This document shows positions 45,343-56,426 of a DNA stretch of 64,000 bases, in pieces. Numbering within the stretch: position 1 is the stretch's first letter; every line of letters begins with the position of its first letter. The notes beneath the pieces were generated by a model that saw only the letters and a list, made by a program, of their open reading frames with translations, made no database searches and had not been told where the DNA came from. The position numbers were made by a program, and so were the translations under genes. The DNA comes from Lepidodermella squamata (taxonomy: Eukaryota > Gastrotricha), in NCBI GenBank assembly GCA_047495785.1, contig JBLDXI010000001.1, forward strand, positions 1,364,001-1,428,000, written 5' to 3'.

Positions 45343-47564
45343 TCACGCTTTTTTATATGGAAATCCGTAAGGGTTGAAATTATTTTCGGCGGAGCCCACG
45401 TTACCACCAGGTCCGTAATTGCAGAACTGAAAACGCAAGGAGGTAATGGTGCTATATTTCATAAAAATAGAATTTCTTACCATATAGTATTGGCCAGCGC
45501 AGAAGGCTCTTGCACAGCTTGACATAGGGATATTGACGTTCAAATATGTTGCATAAAATAGATAATATTGTTCTCACCCAACAAGTTTTGTATCTGCCCA
45601 GATCACCTGAGTGTAATGTCCAACCTCACCGGTCGGTTGACCTCCGTAAGTCCAGTCTTTTTTCTCACCAGCCCACAATTCGCTGATACATTGGGGCCAT
45701 TCGATCTGCGATCCTCCGCAAAAATTTTGGCCAATAAACTCGTACTTTGGCAATGTTCTTGCGTCTTTATTGTCGTGGCCTCCGGTGCATTGAGTTGCCC
45801 ATCTTTGAATACAAATGCCTTTATTCACGTACATGCCTGAATCCTGCATTATTTACCCTCTTGCTTGTTTCGCTAAATCGTTGTCCCATTGCAAATCATC
45901 AATCGGGGTCGCTGCTGGTGGATCAACGCTCTCTACAAATGGTTTTATAATTAAAAAGGGTATCGAGGAGTTGCATCTAGCCACAACTTCTCCATTTGTT
46001 ATGCTCATCGAGTATTGTTTTGATCGTTTCTGGCGTCATCTCATCTGCTGATTCGAAACTGCTCACGGGCTTCAGGCACATTGAATTGGTTGGTGATAGC
46101 TCAGCAGGACAACCCTGCAATGTATTAAGGGTGATTACGAGTGAGATCTTAAAGTATCTTATATTATACCCCATCCGACGGAGAAGAAGGCGAAGGTCTC
46201 GGTGCTGGCCTAGGTGGGTTTTCTGCTGGGTTAGAAGGGGGCGCCGGTCTTGGATTTTGTGGCCGCGGTCTCGGGGCAGGTGACGGCGCAGATGCACTGC
46301 CATCAGTCTTGTACGGCATTCCAAATGGGTTGAAACCGTTTTCAGCTGTGCCCACATTTCCACCCGGGCCGTAATTGCAGAACTGTAAGATTAGGATATA
46401 GAAAATTTCAGTTTTTGATTCGCTGCTTGCGTACCATGTAGTATTGGCCTGAGCAATAAGCTCTTGCACATCCCACAAACTTGGAGTCTGCCCAGATAAT
46501 TTGCGTGTAGTGTCCGACTTCACCTCGTGGGCTAGCTCCATAGGTCCAGTCCTTCCTTTCACCCGCCCAGAGTTCGCTGATGCATTGTGACCATCCCAGC
46601 TGTGACCCTCCACAGAAATTCTGCCCAATGCTGTTGAACTTGGGTAACACTCGAGCCGAGTCTTCATCGTGGTTGCCATTGCATTGAGTCGCCCATCTTA
46701 AAATGTGAGAGAAATAATAAAAATTACGTTTATCTCGTCATCACCTAACCCTTTGGCCTGCCTAGCAAGATCGTCATCCCATTGTAAGTCCTCAATTAAA
46801 GGATTCGCGGCAGGTTCAACGCTCTCTTTATACAGAAAGGGATTAACTTGAACACTGAATATTATAAAAAGTAAGCGTCCTTACTTCGCCACTTGTTATG
46901 TTCGTCCAAGATAGTTTTTATAGTATCTGGTGTCATTTCATCCACCGACTCCATGTTACTCGATGGACTCAAGCACATGGAATTAGTTGGACTGAGATCA
47001 GGAGGACATCCCTATTGTTTTACGAGGAGAGAATGCTTCAGAACAACTCAAACACGGCGGATTTAAATTTTTTACCTGAGGGCTATTTTGGGCACCAGGA
47101 GATGGCCTTGGGCGGGGTGCCGAAGCTGGGGCCGGTGCAGGACGTTGTCTTTCGTTAGTATCCTGGTCGGGTCCATCATTACTATTCCGACCGCCTGACG
47201 GGTTAGGTTGAGGACGAGGCTGGTCAGTGCCGCCGCATGAAGGCGTCGGTTGACTCCATTCCCCTTCACCTGTATTAGTTATGCAGGTGACGGTATCTGT
47301 CGGCGTTGGCTCGGCTCCGTTGCGACAAGCGTAGACCACAGTCTCAGTATAGCTATTACCTCTAGACTGAGTGCTGCCACTTCTAACATAGCTTCCGCTG
47401 ATTTTGGGAGGCTCTCCGCAAGGTTTTTTGCCTCCCCCTCCACCGCGGCCACCGAACCCTCCTAAATCACCATCTTCACCGAAGCCACCATTATCGCCGT
47501 CAAATTGGGCGAAAGTTGCGACAGCGAATAGCAAAATAGCTAGGACGAATGATAAATTTCGCAT
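45343..47564 (-). CDS. CCP - double CAP protein with Pro-rich linkers (gene 20)
   Basis: Ten exons: 47076-47564, 46885-47011, 46750-46825, 46435-46696, 46170-46382, 45988-46114, 45857-45932, 45578-45802, 45481-45517, 45343-45426; 571 aa. Signal peptide MRNLSFVLAILLFAVATFA, Gly/Asp-rich spacer, CCP (CGEPPKI...PTPSC), Pro/Ala/Arg linker, CAP1, a second Pro/Arg linker (PRPAPRPSPSSPSDG), CAP2. Both units start GCP.(D/E)LSPTNSMC at phase-0 introns and share WAGE(R/K)KDWTYG, GEVGHYTQ(I/V)IWAD, CARA(Y/F)C.GQYYM and CNYGPGGNVG. They are very similar, so the duplication looks recent. CAP1 has lost the intron before the GCARAYC segment that CAP2 keeps; exon sizes 127 and 76 are shared by both units. 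Confidence 0.85.
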
Positions 47565-48802
47565 TATTTCTCTTCTGTTAAAGGTAGAACAGAACTAATA
47601 TCCTGGCTTCTCCTTGGAATCCCCGAGGCAACACCGTGTTTTAATCCAACAAATCGTGCACAGTTTTCGTGGCGAGCATCAAGCATTCTTTTCTTAATGT
47701 ATCTGAATTATCATATTTCATCTAAAGAAAATGTGGGCGGTGTTAGCTCGAATTATATCTAAAGCATAACTTTACTAGAACAGCTTGAGTAAAGAAATGC
47801 GGATGATATTGAAGCGTAGGAATTTTTTTGAAGCAACCTTTTTCCATGTGGCGTAGCATTCATATGTCCAAAAGTACATATGCTTTTGTTAGTTCTCAGT
47901 TCAAAATTGTTCGATATATTCGAAGATATAGCAGAATCCGAGAAAAATCACAACAGCTGGATTTGTAGTAAAGATGCTCAGGAAAGAAATTCAGGAATTT
48001 GAAAGCAGTTAGGCTGAATTTCGGATCGCAGCTTTAACTCAGGAATCAAAATGTGCCCTATAATTTGTTGGCTCTAAATCCAAGGACTGTTATGGCCTGA
48101 ATTCACGCTTCTCCAGTTTAAAGATCATGGGCATCAATATCATCCACGTGCCAAATTGAAAATAGTGAATAAGTCCACGATTTACCCCACACTTATTCAA
48201 CTCATCAGTATACCCGCCTGTCCCGTTGGAGACGAGGATTCGATTCCCTGCCAAGACGAGATTTTTTTCCAATTTTAAATATTAACGCTATTCTAAATTC
48301 CATTAAAAACCATAAATTCACGGCCTGTAAAATCTTTGTATTTTACACTGTATTAATTTTTCTCGTGTGGCGCATTTTGTTATATCTCTATAAATACCTG
48401 CTGGGTCCTCCCCCGTCCCGTGCTACAACACATTTCCAAGAGAAAAAGCTGAATTAATGATGATTCTTTATTCAGCCTGATGGTACATTCCTAGGGCTTA
48501 ATTGCAGAGATCACGATTAACAATAAAGTTTTGTTAAATCTGCGGTTAAGATTGGAAACCGAAAAAGAGCGGGGTACCTATCAATATTTGATGTAAACAG
48601 CTACAATGCAAAAGTTGAAAGTTCTGAATATTTCTTTCCATAAAAATGGAATTGAAAACATGAGAAAGAAACCGAATTGGCGGTGATTTTTATTCTTTAA
48701 TCTGACAAAAAACCTCTGTAATCACATCAATCATCGGAGTTTCCAACGGCAATTTACATTGTTAAGAAAATATTATCTCTCTTTAGAAAACTCGACGAAG
48801 AT
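47565..48802. other. Intergenic between genes 20 and 21
   Basis: 1.2 kb, AT-rich. A 60-codon minus-strand frame at 48090-48272 is not supported. No RNA gene or repeat recognised. Confidence 0.45.
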
Positions 48803-50277
48803 TTAGGCTTTTTTGTAAGGATACGAGTAGTATGTGAAGCCGTTCGCTCGAGAGGCCATGTTTCCGGCAGGTCCATAGTTGCAGAACTGTAAACGTAATA
48901 TAAGACTAGAAAAGTTCACAGAAATTAAAAGTGCGAGCAAACCATGACAAATCCCCCTGAGCTGCACTTGACTCGGGAACATCCTACTGCAACTGTATCA
49001 GCCCAAATCACTTGGGTCCAGTGGCCAACACCACTGCCTTCAACGCCATGCGTCCACTTGGTGCGTTCACCTGCCCACATGTCGACGCACTGCTTCCAGT
49101 CAGCATAACCTCCGCACATGTTCTGGCCAACGCTTCGATATCTTTAAAAAACTGGATTTGAGATTTGATAAACCAAAAAGCTTATGCTATATACGTGGCT
49201 GAAGTGGGTTTATTGTGATTTGTGTTGCACGTGACCGCCCACCTGAAAAAGCAATCAGTAATTTGATTCCGCTTTCTTACAAGACGCTTTCTGTCTTACG
49301 CTTTGGCTGAAGCAGCAAGGTCGTCGTCCCACTTCAAATCAGGAATAGGCGGGTTAGCTTTTGGGAATCCGAGGCTCTCGTCATTAATGCCCCCTGGAAT
49401 TACACAACATGTTGAAAGACGACGAACAAGAATGACACGTCGCCTTACTTCTCCATTGATTGTGGTTTGATAGTATGAGGTTTTTAACGTCATCAGTATT
49501 GACATCTACCGAAACGCAGGGAGAAGAGCAGCTCTATCGAACGGAGTGTTCAATATTACGACAATTTCTTCAAGTTCCTAGATAAGTTACCTCTGTGGCT
49601 GGGGAACCAGAAGGGGAAGGCTGAGGTGCAGGTCTTGATTCCCTTGGGCTTGGGCTTGGGCTTCTCACGACGACTGCTGGTGTTGGTGGTGGGCTTTTGG
49701 TGCGGGGAGGAGCGGTCGGCGGCGCCGGCGTGTCATCCTCAACTGGGCTGCCATCGTCTACAGCATCGGTTGATTCCTCCTCCGTCGTAGTCGTTGTAGC
49801 TTCTGTTGTTGTTGTTGTTGTTGTTGTTGTAGTTTTCGTGGTTCTGGTATTTTGGCTTGGCGTTGATGTTTGGCTTACCCCACAAGACGGTATCGGCTGC
49901 GACCATTTACCCGTACTGCTCAGCGTGCTGCAAATTAAAGCCTCGGGGACAGCTGGCCTGTTTGTCTTTGTGCATGTATACTTGCGCACTTCAGTATAGT
50001 TATTGTTCCTTTGATTTGTGGTCGAACTCGACATGTATGCGCCCGGAATAGTAGGAGCCTCACCACATCGGTTCATCGTCATCGGTACGTAAGCACCGTA
50101 GCCTCCACCGCCAGGGCGCATCGGAGGCATAGGGGGCCAGTTGTTGTTGCCTCCCCAGCCTCCCCATCCACCGTTATCTCCATCTCCACCGTCTCCGTTG
50201 TTGTCTTCATTTTCATCTTGAGCAAGTGAAACGTGTGCCAAGAGGCCGAGGAGAAAGAGCAACTTGAATTGTTTCAT
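48803..50277 (-). CDS. CCP - Thr/Pro linker - CAP protein (gene 21)
   Basis: Six exons: 49591-50277, 49449-49533, 49300-49393, 49195-49242, 48943-49141, 48803-48886; 398 aa. Signal peptide MKQFKLLFLLGLLAHVSLA, acidic and Gly/Trp/Pro-rich spacer (GGWGGWGG, PPMPPMRPGGGGYG), CCP (CGEAPTI...PIPSC), a Thr run, acidic stretch and Pro/Ser linker. The CAP unit starts SCSSPC at a phase-0 intron and is compact: LSNHNQWRR, WDDDLAASA, WAVTC with TNHN, VGQNMCGG, VGHWTQVIWAD, VGCSRVKC, FCNYGPAGN. The final 84-bp exon has the same length and phase as in genes 19, 20 and 22. It lacks the usual long pre-CAP segment. The Kunitz-like domain is absent. Confidence 0.83.
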
Positions 50278-50548
50278 TTTATCAGCGAAAACTGGAGGAC
50301 TGGAGGACTACTATCCCGTTAAATAGCAGCAGCGAGCGCGGGCTATGTTATCTTCGAAATGACTTGGCTAATGCCTCCCCCGGCATTTTTCAAAACCTGC
50401 CACGATATTTCTTAAACAATACGCGTTTCCAACAAAAAATATAAAACATGACAGTTTTTTGCGGCACAAAGGCTCCCACCAAAGTTATTAACATTTTTTA
50501 CTCGGTCACGACACTTAAGGAAGTCGTTTTTTAATGGATAACGTGTGT

Positions 50549-51856
50549 CTAATTTCTCTCGTACGGCTTCGAGAAAGGATTGAAATTGTTTGATTGAGAG
50601 CCAACGTTGCCTGAAGGGGCGTAATTACAGACCTAAACCAGAACAAAAACAGAAGCAAGTAATGAAAGAATCAGAATAATAGAACTAACCAAATATCTGT
50701 TCAAACCGGATCCGCCACATGTTGCCCTTCCACATCTGAATAAAATTTGAAAAGCAGGACGCTCAGGAAGCCCTTGATTAATCATATTAAAACGTACCCG
50801 ATGTATTTTGTACCTACAATGAAAGGTGAAAAAGTTTACTTGAGCTCTGAAGTGATCATGACTTACCTGCCCAAATGACTTGAGTGTAGTGGCCCACTGG
50901 CTGGTCATTTTTAGCTCCTGTGCCATATTCCCAGTCTTTCTTTTCATCCGCCCATGACGTTATGCATTCCGTCCATGGCTGATCAAAACTCGCGAAGCAC
51001 ATATTCTGCCCGATCATTCCGAAGCCTGGCTTCTCTTGAATGCCTCGGTTGTCGTTGTCATCGTGATTCTGGGAGCACTGGGCGGCCCAACTGATTGAAA
51101 AAAATTAGCCTCAAGAAAAATAATCGAGAGGACATCATACTTAGCTGCGCCACGCGCAAGGTCATCATCCCATTGCAAGTCAGGGATTGCTGTTTTTGCT
51201 GGAGGATCGACACTTTCTAAAACATCTCAAGCTTTACATTTTAGTGAACTATTTGAACTCCTCACTCCTCCATTTGGAATGCTCGTTAATTATCTCTTTG
51301 ATTATATCAGCTGTGACAGCAGGCACACTTGCACCTCGCTTGTAGGCAAGGCACATGGAATGTGGAGGTTGCAAACCATAGGGACAGTTCTAATCAACAA
51401 ATCGAATGAAATGAACAATTCGATAAAGTTCTATCTTACAGTAGCCGGCGACTGAGCTGGGCTCGAATTTGTGGGCTTTGGCCCTGGCTGTGGCGCTGGA
51501 ATGTCATCGACTTGTTCCTTCGTTGTATCAGGCTGAGGTTCTGGTGCAGGGGCAGGGTTGCTTGATGAGCAAGTAGGAGCCGGCGAGCTCCACTTTTTGC
51601 CCTTAGCCGTTAATTTGGCAGCACAAATTATTTCAGCAGTTGGTGTAGGCGCCGACCCATCCATGCAAGCATAGGTTACTGTAGCCTTGTAATTACTTCC
51701 CTCCACCTCACTCGACATTCCTGCAACGTAGCCACCCGCGACATTCGGTGGATCTCCGCAAGGCTTCGGATCATCATCGCCATCCTGCGCAACATTTGGC
51801 TGGATGAGGAATGTGCCAAATGCTAAAGCCAAGGTCAGTAAAAGCTCTCCTCTCAT
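50549..51856 (-). CDS. CCP - Pro linker - CAP protein (gene 22)
   Basis: Seven exons: 51440-51856, 51266-51389, 51141-51216, 50867-51090, 50798-50813 (16-bp micro-exon), 50690-50735, 50549-50632; 328 aa. Signal peptide MRGELLLTLALAFGTFLIQPNVA, a short acidic stretch, CCP (CGDPPNV...PAPTC), then a Pro/Ala/Glu/Asp linker. CAP unit: NCPYGLQPPHSMC, NEHSKWRK, WDDDLARGA, WAAQC with SQNHDD, IGQNMCFAS, VGHYTQVIW, GTKYIG (micro-exon), CGRATC, CNYAPSGNVG. The shortest complete CCP-CAP product in the window. Its exon pattern nearly matches gene 19, with one intron placed differently around the micro-exon. Confidence 0.84.
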
Positions 51857-52489
51857 TTTTCCAGCAACAATATGTGAAGGGATAAGTATTAAGGCCGATT
51901 AACGTAAGCGGCAGCGGTCATCACGTTATTAAAGCTAACCTCTTGTCATGTGTATTTGTTATTATATAAGTATAGTATAACGCTTGGAGATAAACATGAA
52001 TAAACCATCATCTAGCAGTGCATAGTAAATTACTCAAATTTCTTTAGGGACATACTTTTTCCAGTGAAAATTTGAGTTTTCCCAAAATTGATCTTAAGAA
52101 ATCAAGAGGACAGTTCTTGCAGATAACTCATCGACCTAGCTCAACCCAGCAAATGGCGAATAAATGACAGTTTAAGACCTTCGTAAATGATGCCTAAAAG
52201 CGTGGAAATGTTGTCGTTCATGGGTCCATCACTAGGCTCTGTCAGCAGCCTTAACAAGACTTGTCTCACCTCCGATTTTTCATTAATAGAGGCATCCGAT
52301 TCATTCGTGATGTTTTCAATTTTCCATTCCCTGCTCCGTAATTTCATTAGATCTCCAATCTCCAGAGCAACAAATAACGCTAGATTTTCAATTTATTTTC
52401 GCTAAAAGTTCATAAACAGTTAAAAAGATGAGATCCACTGGCTAAAATCAATTGTGAAAACATTGGGCTAATTCGAGCGGTAGTTTGGT
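51857..52489. other. Intergenic between genes 22 and 23
   Basis: Holds the gene 22 promoter region and one possible small minus-strand ORF (52141-52347, listed separately). No other feature seen. Confidence 0.45.
52141..52347 (-). CDS. Possible small ORF of unknown function
   Basis: 68 codons from an internal Met, preceded in the same frame by about 12 more open codons following an AG (LALFVALEIGDL), so it could be a short exon. Sequence is hydrophilic and helix-like (NEKSEVRQVLLRLLTEPSDG). No signal peptide and no paralogue in the window; it may be a coding fragment or chance. Confidence 0.2.
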   Translation of the reverse strand: MKLRSREWKIENITNESDASINEKSEVRQVLLRLLTEPSDGPMNDNISTLLGIIYEGLKLSFIRHLLG

Positions 52490-54052
52490 TTAATTGAACC
52501 TGTTTCGGAGAAACTCATAGAATTTGCGGCGGCGATTTCGTAGGCTTTGTGGCGGCGACGGCAGGTTGCACGGACTTCCACCCGCGGCTTGTGCTTGAGA
52601 GCATGGTGAATTGGGGGCAGGCTGAGTTAGTTGTGCTGGTTGGGCTCGAGAGCAAGGTGACGGCTGGGTGTTGGAGTCTGAAGCCTGCGAGGCCGCTCGA
52701 CTGCAAGGCGATTGATCTACTGGGCTCGGATCTGGGGGAGGCGGCGTTTGCGCGTTGTTGTTCGCAGCTTGACGGAGGCTGCACGGCGATGGAGGTTGAG
52801 TGGGGTCAGCCACTTGCGACGCAGCAGCAGAACATGGCGATTGCACTGGAGGCGGGGGCTGTGTAGGTGGCAGATTTGTCAGTGCTTGCAGCAAAGAGCA
52901 TGGAGATGGGGTCCGGGGACCACTCGGGCCGCTTACTCCACAAGGGCGAGAAACAGGCCGCGGCGGAAGAGCTGGAGCTAGATTCGCGATATTTGGAGGC
53001 GTAGTCCTAGGACGAGCCGAGGTGGCAGCAATTGGCTGTGGTGGGGGTTGAGTTGGTGCGACTTGAGCCTGGTTACAAGGTGTCGGAGGGGAAGTTGGAC
53101 TAGCCTGGTTGTTGCAAGGCGACAGCTGCCGTGGTGGGACTTGCACTGGAGGAAGAACAGCAGGCGGTGGCAATGCGGGTTGAGCTATCGGTTGTTGATT
53201 ACTGCATGGATTCGCTGGTAAAGCTTGATCAGCGGCTTGTTGTGCGCCGCATGGCGAAGGCTGCTGCGGCGGAAGTTGCATTGGGGGCAGAACAGCAGGC
53301 GGCCAAGCTGGCTGAGCTACTGGCTGCTGGGCTCCACATGGATTTGGCGGTAAGTTTTGGTTTAGCGGCAGTTGGGGTCCTCCACATGGCGACGGCTGAG
53401 GCAAAGGCGGTAATTGAGACAAGACCGCGGAAAGATCAGGCAGTTGATTGTTGCAAGGTGAGGGCAAGGCGGGATTACTGGCCGCTTGCTGGCCACACGG
53501 TGACTGGAGTGGCAATTGAGGTGGAAGAACAGGGGCCGGCGCAGCTTGTTGGGGTGAACCGCAAGGAGCAGACGCAACGTCATTTCTCGAGCATGGCTGC
53601 ATTCCAAGTTGGCTAGGCAGCATTGGGGGTGGATTCATCATGGGGAAAGTGGGAGGCGGTTGTTGGCCAGCGCATGGCGATGACACAGCGTTTCCGCAGG
53701 GTGATGATGCAGGGGGCTGCCAATCGCCGGAGTTCACGTCGGCTATTCTCCGCCCAGAGACATTCGGCAGGGGCGCGGGTGGAGCTCCATTGCAAGTTGG
53801 GAATGTTTCAGTGTCCCAGACGCCATTCTGACAGCTGGCGCGAGCGGGTCCGCTGAGTTGGCCGCCATTTGCACAGTAGAACAGAACCCGTCGCGTGAAA
53901 ACCAGATTACCACTGTCGTCGTAGCGGAAATTCGAAGACATCCAGTTAGCACTTGCTGCATTAGGTCCAGTCGGTACAGGGCATCTAAGGTCTTGGCCAT
54001 TTACCGCAGCGATGAATAAACCAACCATAGTGACAGCCACAAAACGCGCCAT
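52490..54052 (-). CDS. CCP protein with Ser-Pro-Cys repeats, intronless (gene 23)
   Basis: Single exon, 520 aa. Signal peptide MARFVAVTMVGLFIAAVNG. A CCP-like domain with four Cys follows (CPVPTGPN...FRYDDSGNLVFTRRVLFYC...TFPTC). The remaining 400 residues are Pro/Gln/Ala-rich and punctuated by SPC or NPC units (PSPCG, SPCNN, PNPCG, NSPCS), which give a regular single-Cys every 10-25 residues. The C-terminus is basic (RNRRRKFYEFLRNRFN). The N-terminal 80 residues are closely similar to gene 24, which has introns. Regular unpaired Cys suggests disulfide cross-linked matrix, by inference. No CAP or Kunitz-like domain. Antisense frames here are only compositional shadows. Confidence 0.8.
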   Translation of the reverse strand: MARFVAVTMVGLFIAAVNGQDLRCPVPTGPNAASANWMSSNFRYDDSGNLVFTRRVLFYCANGGQLSGPARASCQNGVWDTETFPTCNGAPPAPLPNVSGRRIADVNSGDWQPPASSPCGNAVSSPCAGQQPPPTFPMMNPPPMLPSQLGMQPCSRNDVASAPCGSPQQAAPAPVLPPQLPLQSPCGQQAASNPALPSPCNNQLPDLSAVLSQLPPLPQPSPCGGPQLPLNQNLPPNPCGAQQPVAQPAWPPAVLPPMQLPPQQPSPCGAQQAADQALPANPCSNQQPIAQPALPPPAVLPPVQVPPRQLSPCNNQASPTSPPTPCNQAQVAPTQPPPQPIAATSARPRTTPPNIANLAPALPPRPVSRPCGVSGPSGPRTPSPCSLLQALTNLPPTQPPPPVQSPCSAAASQVADPTQPPSPCSLRQAANNNAQTPPPPDPSPVDQSPCSRAASQASDSNTQPSPCSRAQPAQLTQPAPNSPCSQAQAAGGSPCNLPSPPQSLRNRRRKFYEFLRNRFN

Positions 54053-54466
54053 TTTAGTAGCGAAAAAATGAAAATGATCTCAGCTTCAGCGGCATTAAAT
54101 ACCGCTGAGCACCTAACGAGCCGTGCTCTATGCAAATATTGGCTCGACATAAAGCCCGATGCGAAGCTGTGTTGCAAACAGTTTACCAAAACACTCGCTC
54201 GTTCACCAAGTCAACAATAACAAATTAGAAACAGAGATACTCTGAACTGTATTCTCTGCATCAACAACTTTATCTCGCCGTTAACTAGAAAATCTGGGTC
54301 TTGCAGTGCAAAAAAATGACATGCACCAACAATTTTCAAGTGCGATACGAATTCACAAAAATTGTTTTATTCAAAATATTCTTCGTTCATCTGAATCTGC
54401 TATTAATAGTCAAGGTTAAAATGGATCGTGAAAGTACAAGTCTCAGTCTTTGAAATAATTTATTTT
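54053..54466. other. Intergenic between genes 23 and 24
   Basis: Promoter of gene 23 and 3' flank of gene 24. A minus-strand TATTTAA word lies about 40 bp before the gene 23 ATG. Nothing else seen. Confidence 0.4.
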
Positions 54467-55984
54467 TCAACCACGTTGACAAGGTGAAGGAGCAGCATTA
54501 GGGGAAGCGGGAGATCCGCATGGCGAAGCGACAGGGGGAGCCATTGGTGGCGGAGGAGGAGGCGGCATCATTGGTGGTGGTGCCGGTCGATTGCATGGCG
54601 ATGGTGGCGCATTCGGAGATGGTGGGGATCCACATGGTGACTGCATTGGCGGCATAACACGCGGAGGTGGTGGGGGCTGAGTAATAGGAAAAGCATGGTA
54701 TAGAAATATCGTCAAAGAAGTGACTCGAAGATCCAACTCACCGGTGGCATCATTGGAGGTGGTGCCGGACGATTGCATGGAGATGGTGGCGCATCAGGAG
54801 TTGACGGGGACCCGCAGGGTGACTGCATTGGCGGCATAACACGCGGAGGTGGTGGGGGCTAAACAATTGAACAAATATTGGCATAAATAGTCTCAACAAA
54901 GAAGTGGCACGGATTATAAAAAAGTTATATTTGAGATTCAACTCACCGGTGGCATCATTGGAGGTGGCGCCGGTCGATTACATGGAGATGGCGGCGCATC
55001 AGGGGCAGGCGGGGATCCGCAGGGAGACTGCATTGGCGGCATAACACGCGGAGGCGGTGGGGGCTGAATAATTGATAAAAAACAGTTGAAAATTAGGAGT
55101 CATCGCGATGAAGGCGCTCGGAATATAGCTAATGTCACTGGGGCCAACTCACTGGGGGCATCATAGGTGGTGGCGCCGGTCGGTTGCATGGTGATGTCGG
55201 CGCATCAGGAGTCGGTGGGGATCCACAGGGTGACTGCATTGGCGGCATAACACGCGGAGGTGGCGGGGGCTGAATAATAGGAAAAGCATATAAAAGCTCA
55301 AGTCTCATGGAAGAAGGGAGTAGGTAGATAGCAATAGCCATATGCAAGTCAACTCACCGGAGGCATCATTGGCGGTGGCGCCGGTCGATTACATGGAGAT
55401 GGCGGCGCATCAGCAGTCGGCGGGGAGAAGCATGGCGATGCCACTGGCGCACGGGCAGGTGGAGGCTAAAAGATTGCAAGAAATATATCGAGTATTACCA
55501 GTCGTGACATTGAGCTTACTGGAGGCATCATTGGCGGCGGGGGTGGCGCTTGCCCACAAGGAGAACTCGGAGGTTGTCCGCATGGTGAGCTGGCGGGTGG
55601 ATTCCATTGAGGAGGTTGATTCCATTGAGGAGGTTGGTTCCATTGTGGAGGTTGATTCCATTGAGGAGGTTGACTTGCTGGGGGATTCATCATCGGTGGG
55701 CGTGGAGCGGCAGCACCGCAAGTTGGGAAATTGTTTGTGTCCCATTTGCCATTCTCACAATTGGCGGAAGCCTGGCCACTCAAAGCACCGCCATTAGCGC
55801 AGAAGAAGAGAACTTTCCTTGTGAAGATCAGCTTCCCGCTGTCGTCGTAACGGAAGTAGGCCGACTGCCAGTTGGCTTGAGCTGCATTTGCGTTTGTCGG
55901 CATAGCGCAGAACATGTCGGTTGTCTGAGAAACGGCTGCGAGAATACATGAAGATAAAACGGCCGCCTTCACGAGAACAGCCAT
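54467..55984 (-). CDS. CCP protein with tandem Pro-rich repeat exons (gene 24)
   Basis: Six exons: 55520-55984, 55358-55465, 55153-55269, 54947-55063, 54742-54858, 54467-54676; 377 aa. Signal peptide MAVLVKAAVLSSCILAAVS, a CCP-like domain (FCAMPTNANAA...FPTC) nearly matching gene 23, and a (QWNQPP)n run of four copies. Then come a 108-bp and three 117-bp exons, each a multiple of three with phase-0 ends, encoding PPPPRVMPPMQSPCGSPP...SPCNRPAPPPMMPP, and a last exon starting with the same unit. These exons and much of their introns are near-identical, so the gene grows by exon duplication. Two SPC cysteines per unit. No CAP or Kunitz-like domain. A minus-strand TATATAAT lies about 52-59 bp upstream of the ATG. 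Confidence 0.85.
54742..55465 (-). repeat. Tandem array of duplicated exon-intron units in gene 24
   Basis: Four successive exon units (108, 117, 117, 117 bp) plus the first 117 bp-like part of the last exon, separated by introns of about 65-90 bp that start with GTGAGTT. Shared words ATGCCGCCAATGCAGTC and CCATGCAA(T/C)CG(A/T) occur in each. Confidence 0.85.
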
Positions 55985-56426
55985 TTTTTGAGGAATAAAT
56001 ATAAAAATTTATGAAGAATTATGTTTTGACTGAGTATTATATAGGGCGGGTCCGCATCACGTTGCACCCACTCCTTATTCCTTACTCGCCACGTAATCGT
56101 GGGTCGAACATCAGATAGCTAACAACTTCAGGGGAGAATAAGCTTCCAGTGCATTTTTACAGTTTTCCTACGAGCAATACACCTACCCAAGATGTTTCTA
56201 TCAAGCTGCCTTAATGTAATAAGCAACGCGGATCCACCAGTCCGTCAACAGCGATTCGCCATTAAGGGAACAAGTAATGTCACCACGCATCATAAACCAC
56301 AGGTTGCACCGAGTGTGCACCAAAAAACTTGCACTTGGGCTAATAATCAACTGGTACTAAAACTTCATAAAATTAACAGGAATTCAAAATAAGGTTTAAT
56401 TTAAAAAATCAATCAACATAAAAGTA
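55985..56426. other. Intergenic between genes 24 and 25
   Basis: Promoter of gene 24 (TATA-like word 56036-56043) and 3' flank of gene 25. No other feature seen. Confidence 0.45.
56036..56043 (-). promoter_or_regulatory. TATA-like box of gene 24
   Basis: Minus-strand TATATAAT, 52-59 bp before the ATG of gene 24. Confidence 0.5.

Noticed and set aside
48090-48272. 60-codon minus-strand frame
   Set aside because: Short, no motif, isolated in intergenic sequence.
52549-53616. Several long plus-strand frames opposite gene 23
   Set aside because: Antisense of Pro/Gln/Ser-rich coding sequence; the minus-strand frame has a signal peptide, a CCP domain and a paralogue.
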